A stretch of DNA of 64,000 nt from Clostridiales bacterium (GCA_017615755.1 JAFZZM010000017.1:1-64000); one strand, 5' to 3'. Shown: positions 8,786-18,000, numbered from the stretch's first letter. Notes: generated from the letters alone by a model not told the origin. Translations and numbers: made by a program.

Positions 8786-9790
8786 GTGTCAATCATTACA
8801 TTAGGAATTGAATCTTCTTGTGACGAAACCGCCTGCGCAGTAATCGAGGACGGCCGGATCGTACGTTCCAGCATTATCGCATCTCAGGCGGACCTGCATA
8901 GCCAGTATGGCGGTGTCGTGCCTGAACTTGCTTCCAGAATGCATGTGGAGGCTATCGTTCCATGTATCCGTGAAGCGATGAAGCAGGCTGATGTCGACTA
9001 TCCGCAGATCGATGCGGTCTGCGTCACGAAAGGCCCGGGTCTGGTCGGTGCACTTCTTGTCGGTGTTTCCGCTGCAAAAGCACTTGCTGAGGTTAAGAAG
9101 ATTCCTCTTGTTGGTGTGAATCATATGGCGGGACATATAGCAGCAAATTATCTTACGGATACTTCATGGGAACCTCCGTTTCTTTGTCTGGTAGTTTCCG
9201 GCGGCCATAGTGAGATCCTTCTGGTGAAAGACTATTCGGATATGGAGTATATCTGTGCGACCAGAGATGATGCTGCAGGAGAAGCTTTTGACAAGATCGC
9301 GAGAGTGATCGGTCTTGGTTATCCGGGAGGACCAAAACTGGATAAGGCAAGTCAGACAGGAGATCCGAAGGCCTTTTCTTTCCCGGCACCGAAGATCAGT
9401 GATTCGCTGGACTTTTCTTTCAGCGGTATCAAGACGGCAGCACTGAATACCATAAATCAGGTCCGTCTTAAGGGAGAAGAAGTGGATGTGAATGATTTTG
9501 CCGCATCTTATCAGGATGCGATCTGCTCGATCCTTTGTGACCGCTTATTGCAGGCAGTAAAGAAGACGAAAATGAAGAAGATATGTCTGGCCGGCGGTGT
9601 TTCCGCGAATTCATGTCTTCGAAAGAAAATAACGGATATGGCAGAGAAGTACCATTTGCAGGTATGCCTTCCTAAAATGGCGTATTGTACGGATAATGCG
9701 GCAATGATCGCATCTGCCGGCTACTACGATTATGTTGCCGGTATCCGTGACGGACTGGATATGAATGCATATCCGTCTCTGGAAATGTAG
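8786..9790 (+). CDS. tsaD: tRNA N6-adenosine threonylcarbamoyltransferase TsaD
   Basis: 334 aa, normal length. TsaD moves the threonylcarbamoyl group from TC-AMP to A37 of ANN-decoding tRNAs, working with TsaB and TsaE, which are not in this window. Seen: the N-terminal GIESSCDETA, the metal-binding HMAGH, VSGGHSEIL, the nucleotide loop GGVSANSCLR and the C-terminal CTDNAAMIA. The start is GTG 8786, with SD AAAGGAG seven bases upstream. smpB follows after nine bases, so both translation-quality genes are probably on one transcript. Confidence 0.97.
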   Translation: MSIITLGIESSCDETACAVIEDGRIVRSSIIASQADLHSQYGGVVPELASRMHVEAIVPCIREAMKQADVDYPQIDAVCVTKGPGLVGALLVGVSAAKALAEVKKIPLVGVNHMAGHIAANYLTDTSWEPPFLCLVVSGGHSEILLVKDYSDMEYICATRDDAAGEAFDKIARVIGLGYPGGPKLDKASQTGDPKAFSFPAPKISDSLDFSFSGIKTAALNTINQVRLKGEEVDVNDFAASYQDAICSILCDRLLQAVKKTKMKKICLAGGVSANSCLRKKITDMAEKYHLQVCLPKMAYCTDNAAMIASAGYYDYVAGIRDGLDMNAYPSLEM

Positions 9791-9799
9791 GAGGAAGAA

Positions 9800-10279
9800 A
9801 TGGCGATCAGTAAAGGGATCAAGATCATAGCCGAGAACAGAAAAGCTTTTCACGACTATATCATTGAAGAGAAATACGAAGCGGGGATCGTGCTTTCGGG
9901 AACGGAAGTAAAATCTTTGCGCGCCGGAAAAGTAAACCTTAAGGATAGTTATGTTCAGTGCAAAGAAGGGGAGATCTGGCTGATCGGTGTCCATATCAGC
10001 CCGTACGATCATGGAAACCGTTTTAATCTCGATCCGATGCGGACGAGAAAACTCCTGATGCACAAGAATGAGATCATCAAACTGTATTCGACCGTGAAGC
10101 AGGACGGTCTTACTATTGTTCCTACCAAATGCTACTTCAAAGATGGAAAGGTCAAGTTCGAGATTGGTCTTGCCCGTGGTAAAAAGAACTACGATAAGCG
10201 TGATTCCGCTGCTGAAAAGACAGCCAAGAGGGATATTGACCGCGCCATGAAAAATCAAAAAAAGAATCAGGACTTTTGA
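9800..10279 (+). CDS. smpB: SsrA-binding protein SmpB
   Basis: 159 aa, normal length. SmpB carries tmRNA to stalled ribosomes for trans-translation. Seen: NRKAFHDYIIEEKYEAGIVL, the family signature GTEVKSLRAGK, the loop LIGVHISPYDHGN and the basic tail with KKNYDKR. The SD AGGAGG precedes ATG 9800. The tmRNA gene itself was not seen nearby. It ends just before a consensus promoter for the next unit. Confidence 0.97.
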   Translation: MAISKGIKIIAENRKAFHDYIIEEKYEAGIVLSGTEVKSLRAGKVNLKDSYVQCKEGEIWLIGVHISPYDHGNRFNLDPMRTRKLLMHKNEIIKLYSTVKQDGLTIVPTKCYFKDGKVKFEIGLARGKKNYDKRDSAAEKTAKRDIDRAMKNQKKNQDF

Positions 10280-10295
10280 CTATTCGCTAAATATT

Positions 10296-10324
10296 TTGAG
10301 TATATCGCATAAATGTAGTATACT
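10296..10324 (+). promoter_or_regulatory. Sigma-A type promoter for the vanZ-like gene
   Basis: TTGAGT (10296-10301), 17-base spacer, TATACT (10319-10324), 32 bases before the next start codon. Confidence 0.75.
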
Positions 10325-10356
10325 TGTTTTGAAATAAGCGGAGGAAAGAGTATTTC

Positions 10357-10932
10357 ATGGGTTTGGATCAGAAAAAGGCGAAAGAGGTTTTTCACCCTCT
10401 ATATTTCTTGTTTTCCATTGTCATGTGGATCCTTGTGGTGTCCTGGATGATCGTTATTTTCTCCTTGTCCTCCGAAACAGGTGATGTATCGGCGGTTCGT
10501 TCGCACGATCTGGTGCAGACGATCAATGACGGGTTGAAGCTGTATCTGAATGAAGCTTTTGTCCGAAAGGCCGCACATGTTTTTGAATTCCTGGTTTTAT
10601 CCATTCTTGCTTATATCGCTATGTTTGCAACCAAACACATCCAGTCTGATGTTTCCTGGAACGATTCCCGGTTTATTCAGATGAAGAGCGACAATGAGGT
10701 ATATATTGCCTTCGCACTCTGGGTAACGGCGCTTTCTGCCGTGGCGGATGAGTACCATCAGATCTTCGTTGATGGAAGAAGTGCAAGCTTCTTCGATGTT
10801 TTCCTCGATCTTGCAGGAGCTGTGGTCCTGATGGTAATCATTAGACTCGTGGTCTCTATTCGTGTTATCATGAAGAATAAGAAGGAGATCATTGGTCTTC
10901 GCAGCACGGATAGTTCGATGGAGGGCTTTTAA
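10357..10932 (+). CDS. VanZ-family membrane protein
   Basis: 191 aa with about four membrane segments (near 18-38, 72-90, 112-128 and 148-168). VanZ hallmarks are visible: IFSLSSETG after the first helix, RKAAHVFEF, and DEYHQIFVDGRSASFFDVFLDLAGA in two neighbouring blocks. VanZ proteins confer low-level teicoplanin resistance in enterococci, but most chromosomal members have no known role. It has its own promoter and a strong SD, and is followed directly by a small hypothetical gene. Confidence 0.88.
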   Translation: MGLDQKKAKEVFHPLYFLFSIVMWILVVSWMIVIFSLSSETGDVSAVRSHDLVQTINDGLKLYLNEAFVRKAAHVFEFLVLSILAYIAMFATKHIQSDVSWNDSRFIQMKSDNEVYIAFALWVTALSAVADEYHQIFVDGRSASFFDVFLDLAGAVVLMVIIRLVVSIRVIMKNKKEIIGLRSTDSSMEGF

Positions 10933-11289
10933 ATGGGCATTTTCGATAGACGTAAAGAAAAAGAGAAAGAGAAGAAGGAGTCGCCGGAATGGATCCGTGC
11001 GTACATGCCTTCCTATTCCTTTGTTACGGACAAGAAGGGAAATCCTTGCGGTGCTTTTTCCTTAAATGAAGGCGTTTCCACTAGATTTCCGAAGAAGCCG
11101 GGCGATTTTTATGAGGAGACCCCGCGCTTCGTAATGGTTGTCATCAGTTCAACCGATAAGAAGATCCTGGGTGAGGTCGAGTATGACAAGGCGATCAAGC
11201 TTCTTGAGAAGTATCAGATCGATGATACCAAGGATGAGATTTTGATCCGTGAATTAACATACAAAGAGATCAAAGAGATTCTTGCTTAA
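10933..11289 (+). CDS. Small cytoplasmic protein of unknown function
   Basis: 118 aa, not recognised. The N-terminus is highly charged (RRKEKEKEKKE). The rest is a compact alpha/beta pattern with FVMVVISSTDKKILGEVEY and a C-terminal helix pair, with no signal peptide or membrane helix. The start codon directly follows the VanZ stop, and GGAGGG 13-8 bases upstream is its SD, so it is the second gene of the VanZ transcript. A strong terminator follows 30 bases after the stop. Confidence 0.75.
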   Translation: MGIFDRRKEKEKEKKESPEWIRAYMPSYSFVTDKKGNPCGAFSLNEGVSTRFPKKPGDFYEETPRFVMVVISSTDKKILGEVEYDKAIKLLEKYQIDDTKDEILIRELTYKEIKEILA

Positions 11290-11318
11290 GTTTTCAGCAA
11301 GTTGATCAAGAGCAACAG

Positions 11319-11351
11319 AAAAGGGCGTTTCCAATCGGAAACGCCCTTTTT
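11319..11351. terminator. Bidirectional intrinsic terminator between convergent genes
   Basis: Perfect 14-bp inverted repeat (AAAAGGGCGTTTCC and its complement) with loop AATC, ending in a T-run on the plus strand and in T's on the minus strand. It serves the VanZ unit and the convergent DUF3048 gene. Confidence 0.93.
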
Positions 11352-11377
11352 GATTGATCTTTTCAATTGTGATGGGA

Positions 11378-12601
11378 TCAGCCCATCCAGGAAGTCTTGG
11401 CACGCTCTTTAATGTCAACCATACAAATGTATGATTTTCCTGCATTTACTTCAATTTCGTTGCCTTCCATATCAGTAATTTGAATCAGATCCATCGGATT
11501 TGGCTTGATCCAGTTGATCTCAGTAAGTTTTCCGTTTGAAACATAATAGCCCTGTCCACCGAGTTCAAGTGAGAAATCAAGGTGATCCGCAGAATCACGA
11601 ACGTGAATATTCGTAAAGAGTACGAATACGTTTGTGAAATTGAGTTGCTCATCGGTAGCATAGTCAATCTGTGGCTTGTCGCCATACTGGCTCTTGTAGT
11701 AGGTGTGATCCTTTTCGTTGTATACGAAATGCGCGTCATCGTTGATCTGGGAGAAGTAGACGTTCATATCCTTACAATCCATAGCATCTTTCATTGTAGC
11801 TGTACCATCAGGTACAAAGTTAAAGAGCATCGGCTGCTCGGTTTCCAGAATATCGGTTCTGATTCCGAAACGATCAATAGCGCGCTGTACCTGTTCGCCG
11901 TTTGTAACTGCACAATCCTGCTGAACACGCTTTGCTTCCTGCTTCCAGTGAAGGTCACGCCACGAGAATCTATCACCGTTAAGTTCGATTTTTCCATCAA
12001 CGTCAGCATTCCAGCCTGCATCGTAATCGTTCATGTCAATAGCATCGATATTGTATTCTTTAAAGAACTTAGGGAATGCTGTTTTGTCATATCCCCAGTG
12101 AATAACAATAGAATCTGTTCCTGAAGCTAAAGATGCAGCGACTACACGGCAGCTTCTGAAAGAACCGATAACCGGCACCTTGGAAACATCAGGGAAAAGA
12201 CAAAGAAGTCTTGTCTGTCCGCCCTCGGTCTCGTATTCATAGATGACATCGGCGAGAGCCGTACCCTTGGAAGGTGTAGCTGCCTCAAGATTACTGATGG
12301 TGCAGGCAATAGAACGCTTACCGACGTTCTTCGGGTCCATGTTCTGAATACCTGTATACGGATCAAGAGCATCAGGATTCTTCGGATCGATCAGAGGATT
12401 CTCAGTCACTTCAGCAACTGTAACGGTTGCCTCTGTGGTCGTTTCCTTGCTCTCAGTCGTTGTTGCTTCTGTTGTGGTTGTTGCAGCTGTTGTTGCAGCA
12501 GTAGTCGTTTCTTCACTCTTGCCGCAAGAACATACAGAAAGAGGAGTCATGACAGTAATACCTGCAATCAAAGCCGCTAACGTTTTAATTTGCTTTTTCA
12601 T
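11378..12601 (-). CDS. DUF3048 (YerB-like) lipoprotein
   Basis: 407 aa. A signal peptide ending in VCS-C (probable lipobox) is followed by a Thr/Glu-rich linker at about residues 30-62 with TTTEATTT repeats. The DUF3048 domain from about residue 90 carries RSIACTISNLEAATPSKG, YEYETEGGQTRLLCLF and GSFRSCRVVAASLA. Family members such as Bacillus YerB are membrane lipoproteins of unknown function, often linked to the envelope. Here the gene is divergent from a LytR-CpsA-Psr gene, which fits a cell-wall setting. Its own promoter in the 120-base gap is unclear (a TACAAT is present without a good -35). Confidence 0.88.
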   Translation of the reverse strand: MKKQIKTLAALIAGITVMTPLSVCSCGKSEETTTAATTAATTTTEATTTESKETTTEATVTVAEVTENPLIDPKNPDALDPYTGIQNMDPKNVGKRSIACTISNLEAATPSKGTALADVIYEYETEGGQTRLLCLFPDVSKVPVIGSFRSCRVVAASLASGTDSIVIHWGYDKTAFPKFFKEYNIDAIDMNDYDAGWNADVDGKIELNGDRFSWRDLHWKQEAKRVQQDCAVTNGEQVQRAIDRFGIRTDILETEQPMLFNFVPDGTATMKDAMDCKDMNVYFSQINDDAHFVYNEKDHTYYKSQYGDKPQIDYATDEQLNFTNVFVLFTNIHVRDSADHLDFSLELGGQGYYVSNGKLTEINWIKPNPMDLIQITDMEGNEIEVNAGKSYICMVDIKERAKTSWMG

Positions 12602-12666
12602 TTTCTTTCTCCTTCAAATTAATACGCCTTCTATTGTAACATAACTTTACGATTTGAAGTATTACA

Positions 12667-12695
12667 TTGAAAAGTCATTGAAAATCAGGTAATAT
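12667..12695 (+). promoter_or_regulatory. Sigma-A type promoter for the LytR-CpsA-Psr operon
   Basis: TTGAAA (12667-12672), 17-base spacer, TAATAT (12690-12695), 27 bases before ATG 12722. Confidence 0.8.
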
Positions 12696-12721
12696 TATGC
12701 AAGGTTAGAAAGGAAGTATCC

Positions 12722-13852
12722 ATGTCTTCTGGTGAATTTGACAACTATTCAAATAGAAATCAAGGTTCCTATAAGCGCGGTGGTAATTCCGGCAGTTCGT
12801 TGTCAAGGAAAATTGTGAGAATCCTGTGCTTTTTTCTTTGCGCAGTACTTGGCCTTTGTACCGGCGTGATCCTGTATGTTTACAGGCTGATGGGTGCTGT
12901 CGGATTTGTAAATACGCCTTTTGTAAGTAAGCGGCAATATGAAACGATCGATTTTGCCAATCTGGATGAAGTAGATCCGGAGAATACATCTGTTTCCTGG
13001 GCTGAAGGTGGTCACACCAAGGTCTATGTAAATGAAAACTATCCTATTAAGAAGATATCCCAGAAAGATTCGAAAGTGGAGAATATCCTTGTGTTCGGCG
13101 TTGATTCACGTGGATCGAACGACGTGACATGCCGTGCGGATGCTATTTTGGTCGTTTCTATCGACCATCGTCATGATAAGCTGAAGATGATCTCTCTTAT
13201 GCGCGATACCGGCGTGAAGATCGAAGGACGTTCCAGTGTGGACAAGTTGACTCATGCATACGCGTATGGTGGTGTCGGACTTCTTATCAATACTATTAAT
13301 GACAATTTCGGTCTGGATATTCAGCGTTTTGTTATGCTGGATTTCGGAAGTTCATCCAATGTCATCGATCTTGTAGGCGGCGTGGATATCCTGGTAAGTG
13401 CCAGTGAAGTAAAGTACGCAAATCAGAGTATCAATGAAGAGAATATGCTTCTTGGCACCAATGTGCCGCTTCTGACACATGAAGGCATGCAGACGCTCTG
13501 TGGTGTTCAGGCTACTTCCTGGGCGCGTATCCGAAAACTGGACTCGGATTATGTCCGTTCCAGTAGACAGAGAACGCTGGCGATCGCTCTGATCAAGAAG
13601 GTCGGAGAGATGGGCAGACTTGAACAGACGGCGCTTCTTGAAGATTCAATGGGTATGTTTGAGACCAATATGAATGCTCTCGACATGATGCGTATCGCCC
13701 TTGCGTCAATTGAAGTGCTCGGAAATGTCGAAGAGTACCGTGCACCATGCGATGGTATGTTTACCGTTCAGCAGGATCCCTGGATCATGTTTGTTGACTG
13801 GGATCAGCAGATACCTGATCTGCATCAGTTTATCTGGGAGGAGTCGAAATGA
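12722..13852 (+). CDS. LytR-CpsA-Psr (LCP) family glycopolymer transferase
   Basis: 376 aa. A polar cytoplasmic N-terminus (about 25 residues) and one membrane helix (about 29-56) precede an extracytoplasmic LCP domain. The domain shows NILVFGVDSRG, RADAILVVSID, ISLMRDTGV, DKLTHAYAYGG and LVGGVDI, the Asp/Arg-rich signature of enzymes that attach teichoic acid-like polymers or capsule to peptidoglycan from undecaprenyl-PP carriers. The stop overlaps the next gene by four bases, tying it to a PP2C-like/SH3 protein. Substrate is not deducible. Confidence 0.92.
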   Translation: MSSGEFDNYSNRNQGSYKRGGNSGSSLSRKIVRILCFFLCAVLGLCTGVILYVYRLMGAVGFVNTPFVSKRQYETIDFANLDEVDPENTSVSWAEGGHTKVYVNENYPIKKISQKDSKVENILVFGVDSRGSNDVTCRADAILVVSIDHRHDKLKMISLMRDTGVKIEGRSSVDKLTHAYAYGGVGLLINTINDNFGLDIQRFVMLDFGSSSNVIDLVGGVDILVSASEVKYANQSINEENMLLGTNVPLLTHEGMQTLCGVQATSWARIRKLDSDYVRSSRQRTLAIALIKKVGEMGRLEQTALLEDSMGMFETNMNALDMMRIALASIEVLGNVEEYRAPCDGMFTVQQDPWIMFVDWDQQIPDLHQFIWEESK

Positions 13853-15405
13853 GTAAAACTTCTTCTGCTGTAGTATGTGAAACAAACCAGGTTCTGGGCC
13901 AAAATCAGGAAAATGTATTTTTCCATAGCCTTTACCGTTCTCCGGAAGAGTTCCAGAATGCTTTTGTGCGTTCGGCGAAGTCTACTTCACCGATTCAGAT
14001 CTGTGCCTTGCTTTCGGCACAGGGCGAAGATACTCAGGCGGCTATGACGCTTCAGGGTGTATTGAAGAAATTTCAGGCTTTGGCTGCACAGGCGCAGTTG
14101 AAGACGGTCCTTGATTATGATGCTTTCGTTGATAAGGTCGTTTCCACATTAAATGACTCCGTTTGTCAGGACTCGATCAGGAATAACGGTGCGAAACTTC
14201 GTGTTTCCATGTCCATGGTGGTACTTGAGGGTGATACTCTGCGTGTCATGAATATCGGAAACACGCGTGTATGGCTTTTCCGTCAGGGAAAGATGATTTC
14301 TTTGACAGAGAGTCAGACGATTGCCCACCGTTATGTCCAGATGGGTGCGATAACGAAGGAACAGGAGATGTCCCATGAAGGCAAAAATGAGCTGACGCAG
14401 TATCTTGGCCGTTTCCCGCAGGATGGTGAGGTCATCCCGGATAAGAATGTGCATCTGAAACTTCTTGATGGCGATGAGATCATCATGCTGGGTACCGGAA
14501 TTGACCAGAATATCGAGCCGACTAAGCTTGGCTCCGTCATTTCAAGACCTTCGGTTCCTGAGACAAAAGCATCCGATCTTGTTCATCTCGCACTCGACAG
14601 TGGTGTTCAGGCAGGACTGACGGCACTTGTTCTTCGTGTCGAGAGAACACTTATCCTCCCGGGTGATGCTGATTTTGACAGTTCAACGGTTTCCAATAAT
14701 CTTTCTGTTGCTCCGGATATTCCGGAAGTGAAGCAGAACAACGATGCAACTACGCGTGTTACGGAAGAAACCGTACAGGCTCCTGTATTCCGTAAAGAAG
14801 AGCAGCCGACTCGTGATTTTTCTTTCCAGGAGGAAGAAAACGATGAGGATGAGGAAGAATATGATGAGGATGACGAGTACGACGAGGACGAGGAGTACGA
14901 TGAAGAAGATGAGTATGAGGATGACGATGATGATGACGTCACGATTGCTCCTTCCCGCGTTAATGAGAAGAAGCCGAAGAAACAGTCCGGTGCTCTCCGT
15001 ACATTTATCAAGTGCCTGATCATCTTCCTGGTTTTCGCCCTGATCGGTTTTGGCGGCATGTATGTGCTTTTCAATGTCGGCCATTTGACAGGTAAACTTA
15101 AGTCAACGACGACAACGACTACTGTTGCCGAGGACGAGATCACTGAGGGACAGGTGGTTTATGCATTGTATGACAGCACGTCTTTGTATGTAGAAGAATC
15201 ACTGGACAGCCAGGCGATCGATACTTTGTCAAAAGGAGAAGCCGTGACGCTTCTTGCCATGAACGACAATTTCGCTAAAGTGAAGAAAGAAAACGGTCTG
15301 ATGGGATATGTACCGAAAGAGATGATCGTATTTGAAGATCCGACTATCGGTGTGAGTGACGCGAGCGAATATATCGATCCGACTCCGATCCCTTCGGGTA
15401 ACTGA
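13849..15405 (+). CDS. PP2C-like pseudophosphatase with acidic linker, membrane helix and extracellular SH3 domain
   Basis: 518 aa. Residues 10-268 resemble PP2C Ser/Thr phosphatases: GQNQENVFF near the start, IGNTRVWLFRQGK (136-148), TESQTIAHRYVQMGAIT and ELTQYLG. The metal-binding DGxGG region is absent, and the SDG motif reads LGTGID (214-219), so catalysis is doubtful. Residues 328-363 are nearly all Asp/Glu/Tyr. One membrane helix (386-409) follows, then a Thr-rich spacer and a bacterial SH3 domain (about 436-497; LYVEESLDSQAIDTL, GYVP). Inferred topology: phosphatase-like domain inside, SH3 outside at the wall. It overlaps the LCP gene, so it may sense or tune wall-polymer attachment. 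That role is inference. Confidence 0.82.
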   Translation: MSKTSSAVVCETNQVLGQNQENVFFHSLYRSPEEFQNAFVRSAKSTSPIQICALLSAQGEDTQAAMTLQGVLKKFQALAAQAQLKTVLDYDAFVDKVVSTLNDSVCQDSIRNNGAKLRVSMSMVVLEGDTLRVMNIGNTRVWLFRQGKMISLTESQTIAHRYVQMGAITKEQEMSHEGKNELTQYLGRFPQDGEVIPDKNVHLKLLDGDEIIMLGTGIDQNIEPTKLGSVISRPSVPETKASDLVHLALDSGVQAGLTALVLRVERTLILPGDADFDSSTVSNNLSVAPDIPEVKQNNDATTRVTEETVQAPVFRKEEQPTRDFSFQEEENDEDEEEYDEDDEYDEDEEYDEEDEYEDDDDDDVTIAPSRVNEKKPKKQSGALRTFIKCLIIFLVFALIGFGGMYVLFNVGHLTGKLKSTTTTTTVAEDEITEGQVVYALYDSTSLYVEESLDSQAIDTLSKGEAVTLLAMNDNFAKVKKENGLMGYVPKEMIVFEDPTIGVSDASEYIDPTPIPSGN

Positions 15406-15412
15406 TCAATAA

Positions 15413-16561
15413 TCACTTCAGGTTCACGGATTTCATCTCTTCGATAGGGAATTCTTCAGCAAGAGGAAGAGCAATCTCTGATTTAAAAAGCACTGACTTA
15501 TAGAATCCCAGTACCATATCAACGGACAAATAGCCGGAACGGGCGTCGGCAATAGGCTGCGTCTTTGTCGTGACCGCATGGTACAGATCGTGATATATTC
15601 CGTAATGCGGGTTTTTGGCAACGTTGATCGTATATGAGAGTCCCTGCTTCTTGATATAGCGCCGCAGATACTTGAACGCACGATTCTTTCCCTTAGGCGT
15701 AGTAATGGAATAGGATGGCTTTCCTTTTCGAAGAGCGATACGGATACAGGCTTTTTCTGCGTTGATAAAGAAAGAAGCTTCATGATCGTTCGGGAAGGTG
15801 GCTGTAGTACCTTCTACCTGGCAAAGTGCACCGTTTGCGAAGGTGAAAACGCCGAGTGCCGTATCTTCCGCTTCCATATCACGGAAACGGTTGGCGATCA
15901 TGCCGTTTACCTTTGTTGCTTCCGTGTTCATGAGATAGCACATCAGATCCAGTGCATGAACAGTCTGGTTCATAAGGGCGCCACCATCGCTCTTCCAGGT
16001 TCCGCGCCATGCAGCCTGGTTATAGTATTCGTTCTCGTGTCCCCAACGGACGACAACGGCGCCGTGACCGACTTTTCCGAAAACACCGTTGACCATATCC
16101 TCATGGAGAAGGGAAACGATCGGAAAGTAACGGTAGATATGTCCCATGGCGATCCGAAGACCCTTGCTTTCTGCCATGTTGTAGAGTTCACGGGACTGTG
16201 TATTGCTCATGGTCATCGGCTTTTCCAACAGTATATTGGCGCCGGCAAGAAGACAGTCTTTCGCCACATCGTAATGCATGCCGGAAGGAACGGTAATGGC
16301 TACGATATCCGGATGCACCTCTTCGAGCATGTCTTTGTAATTCAGGTAGCTCTTCATGGTGGATTTGATAGCAGAAAGCTTGCTTCCCTTGAGCTTGGAG
16401 CCGGAAAGAAGGTTGTTCGGAGCATCGGGGTTCGTGTCGACCAGTGCGCAAAGCTCGATACGATCACTCAGTTTCGAAATCGCCTTGATATGCTTGATAC
16501 TGACACGGCCGCAGCCGATGATCGCAGCTTTCAGTTTGGTCTGTTGCGAAGTTGTACTCAT
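15413..16561 (-). CDS. Gfo/Idh/MocA family NAD(P)-dependent oxidoreductase
   Basis: 382 aa from ATG 16561. The Rossmann N-terminus AAIIGCGRVSIKHI is followed by the signature EKPMTMSNTQSRELY (Glu-Lys-Pro) near residue 115 and a C-terminal alpha/beta domain with NQTVHALDLMCYL. Members oxidise or reduce sugars and cyclitols. The long central region and MNTEATKV fit the nucleotide-sugar dehydrogenase-like branch, but the substrate is unknown. A farther in-frame ATG at 16603 overlaps the promoter and lacks an SD; 16561 has AGGAAAG upstream. It converges with the PP2C-like gene, seven bases apart, with no terminator visible. Confidence 0.88.
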   Translation of the reverse strand: MSTTSQQTKLKAAIIGCGRVSIKHIKAISKLSDRIELCALVDTNPDAPNNLLSGSKLKGSKLSAIKSTMKSYLNYKDMLEEVHPDIVAITVPSGMHYDVAKDCLLAGANILLEKPMTMSNTQSRELYNMAESKGLRIAMGHIYRYFPIVSLLHEDMVNGVFGKVGHGAVVVRWGHENEYYNQAAWRGTWKSDGGALMNQTVHALDLMCYLMNTEATKVNGMIANRFRDMEAEDTALGVFTFANGALCQVEGTTATFPNDHEASFFINAEKACIRIALRKGKPSYSITTPKGKNRAFKYLRRYIKKQGLSYTINVAKNPHYGIYHDLYHAVTTKTQPIADARSGYLSVDMVLGFYKSVLFKSEIALPLAEEFPIEEMKSVNLK

Positions 16562-16598
16562 ACTCGTTGCCTGCTTTCCTAAAATACAACGATATTCT

Positions 16599-16626
16599 AT
16601 CATATTGAGCCAAAGAGAAGTGTAAA
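16599..16626 (-). promoter_or_regulatory. Probable sigma-A promoter for the Gfo/Idh/MocA gene
   Basis: On the minus strand TTTACA (16621-16626), 16-base spacer, TATGAT (16599-16604). The same 106-base divergent gap also holds TACAAT on the plus strand for the next gene, without a convincing -35. Confidence 0.5.
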
Positions 16627-16667
16627 ATGTTACAATAATACTGATATTCGGATTTGGAGGTTGCGCT

Positions 16668-17993
16668 ATGAATATGCTGGAACTGATCGAAAAGAAACGT
16701 GACGGAATGCCGCTTTCTAGTGAGGAGATCGGATTTTTCGTCGATGGAGTTACGAAAAAGACGATCCCGGATTATCAGATCTCGGCGTTTCTCATGGCTG
16801 TCCTCTGGAGGGGAATGACGGATGAAGAGACCAAGGAATTAACGCTTGCCATGGCTCGTTCCGGCGAGATATGTGATCTTTCGGATATTCCCGGTGTAAA
16901 AGTAGATAAGCACAGTACGGGCGGGGTTGGAGATAAGGTCACACCGATCCTTCTTCCGATCGTCAGTTCTTTTGGAGTACCATGCGTGAAACTTTCAGGG
17001 CGCGGCCTTGGGTTTACGGGCGGAACGATCGATAAATTCGAGTCGATCGAAGGTTTTATCACAAGCGTGGAACCTTCGCAGTTCCGGGAGAAGATCAATA
17101 AATGCGGTATGCTTCTGGGCGGACAGACAGAGGGATTGGCGCCCTGCGACAAGTACTTGTATGCACTTAGGGATGTTACGGGCACTGTGCCGTCGATCCC
17201 TTTGATTGCTTCAAGCATCATGAGCAAGAAGATCGCCGGTGGTTCCGATGCCATTGTGCTTGATATCACTTGTGGAAGCGGAGCTTTTATGAAGGATAAG
17301 GAATCTGCCGAGGCTCTGGCCAGACAAATGCTGGCGATCGGAAAACTGGCAGGAAAGCCGGTATCCTGTGTGCTGACTTCTATGGAGCAGCCGCTGGGTA
17401 ATGCAGTTGGAAACATTCTTGAGATGCAGGAAGTCATGGAGACCTTGGCAGGAAACGGCAGGGAAGATGTGAAGACTGTTGTTTTGACCATGGCTGCTGA
17501 GATGCTGAAGCATACTCCTTATGGAGAAAAACTCGATACAGAGACTCTGATCGCTCAATGTGGTGAGAAGCTGAGTAACGGCGAAGCGCTGGCGAAATTC
17601 CAGGAACTGATCCTTTCTCAGGGCGGTATGTTGGATTCGACAGGACATCCTGTGTTTGTGGATGAGCCTTTTGAAGTGATGACCGTATTTGCCGATTCTG
17701 ATGGATATGTGGAGCGTTGTGATGCGCTTTCTGTCGGTGAGGCTTCATGTCTTCTTGGTGCCGGTCGTATGCAGAAGACGGATGTGATCGATATGGGTGC
17801 GGGTATCAAACTCCATAAGAAAGTCGGAGACATGGTATCGCGTGGAGAGCCTTTGTATTCTTTGTATACCGGAACGAAGGATACGGTCAGCGAGGAGAGG
17901 ATCGATGAGGCGTTGCAGAAGATGGAATCGGCCTATAAGATCGGTAGTCTCCCGGTTGCGAAGATCCCCGAGATTATGGGAGTGATTTCGTAA
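16668..17993 (+). CDS. pdp: Pyrimidine-nucleoside phosphorylase
   Basis: 441 aa, normal length. The enzyme splits thymidine or uridine with phosphate to free base and (deoxy)ribose-1-phosphate. Seen: the N-terminal helical domain (LIEKKRDGMPLSSEEI), the family signature KHSTGGVGDKVT (phosphate binding), SGRGLGFTGGT, ASSIMSKKIAGG with the substrate-binding Arg/Lys/Ser region upstream, and the C-terminal alpha/beta domain with GAGIKLHKKVGDMV. The SD GGAGG is present. It stands alone before the ruv promoter. A thymidine-only DeoA cannot be separated by eye. Confidence 0.94.
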   Translation: MNMLELIEKKRDGMPLSSEEIGFFVDGVTKKTIPDYQISAFLMAVLWRGMTDEETKELTLAMARSGEICDLSDIPGVKVDKHSTGGVGDKVTPILLPIVSSFGVPCVKLSGRGLGFTGGTIDKFESIEGFITSVEPSQFREKINKCGMLLGGQTEGLAPCDKYLYALRDVTGTVPSIPLIASSIMSKKIAGGSDAIVLDITCGSGAFMKDKESAEALARQMLAIGKLAGKPVSCVLTSMEQPLGNAVGNILEMQEVMETLAGNGREDVKTVVLTMAAEMLKHTPYGEKLDTETLIAQCGEKLSNGEALAKFQELILSQGGMLDSTGHPVFVDEPFEVMTVFADSDGYVERCDALSVGEASCLLGAGRMQKTDVIDMGAGIKLHKKVGDMVSRGEPLYSLYTGTKDTVSEERIDEALQKMESAYKIGSLPVAKIPEIMGVIS

Positions 17994-18000
17994 ACCATTG

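Noticed and set aside
12435..12530. Repeat-like array in the DUF3048 gene
   Set aside because: It encodes the Thr/Glu lipoprotein linker; the copies are irregular codon repeats without spacers.
14840..14940. Tandem DNA repeat in GAT/GAG-rich sequence
   Set aside because: It is the coding sequence of an Asp/Glu/Tyr linker with mixed codons, not an exact tandem repeat.
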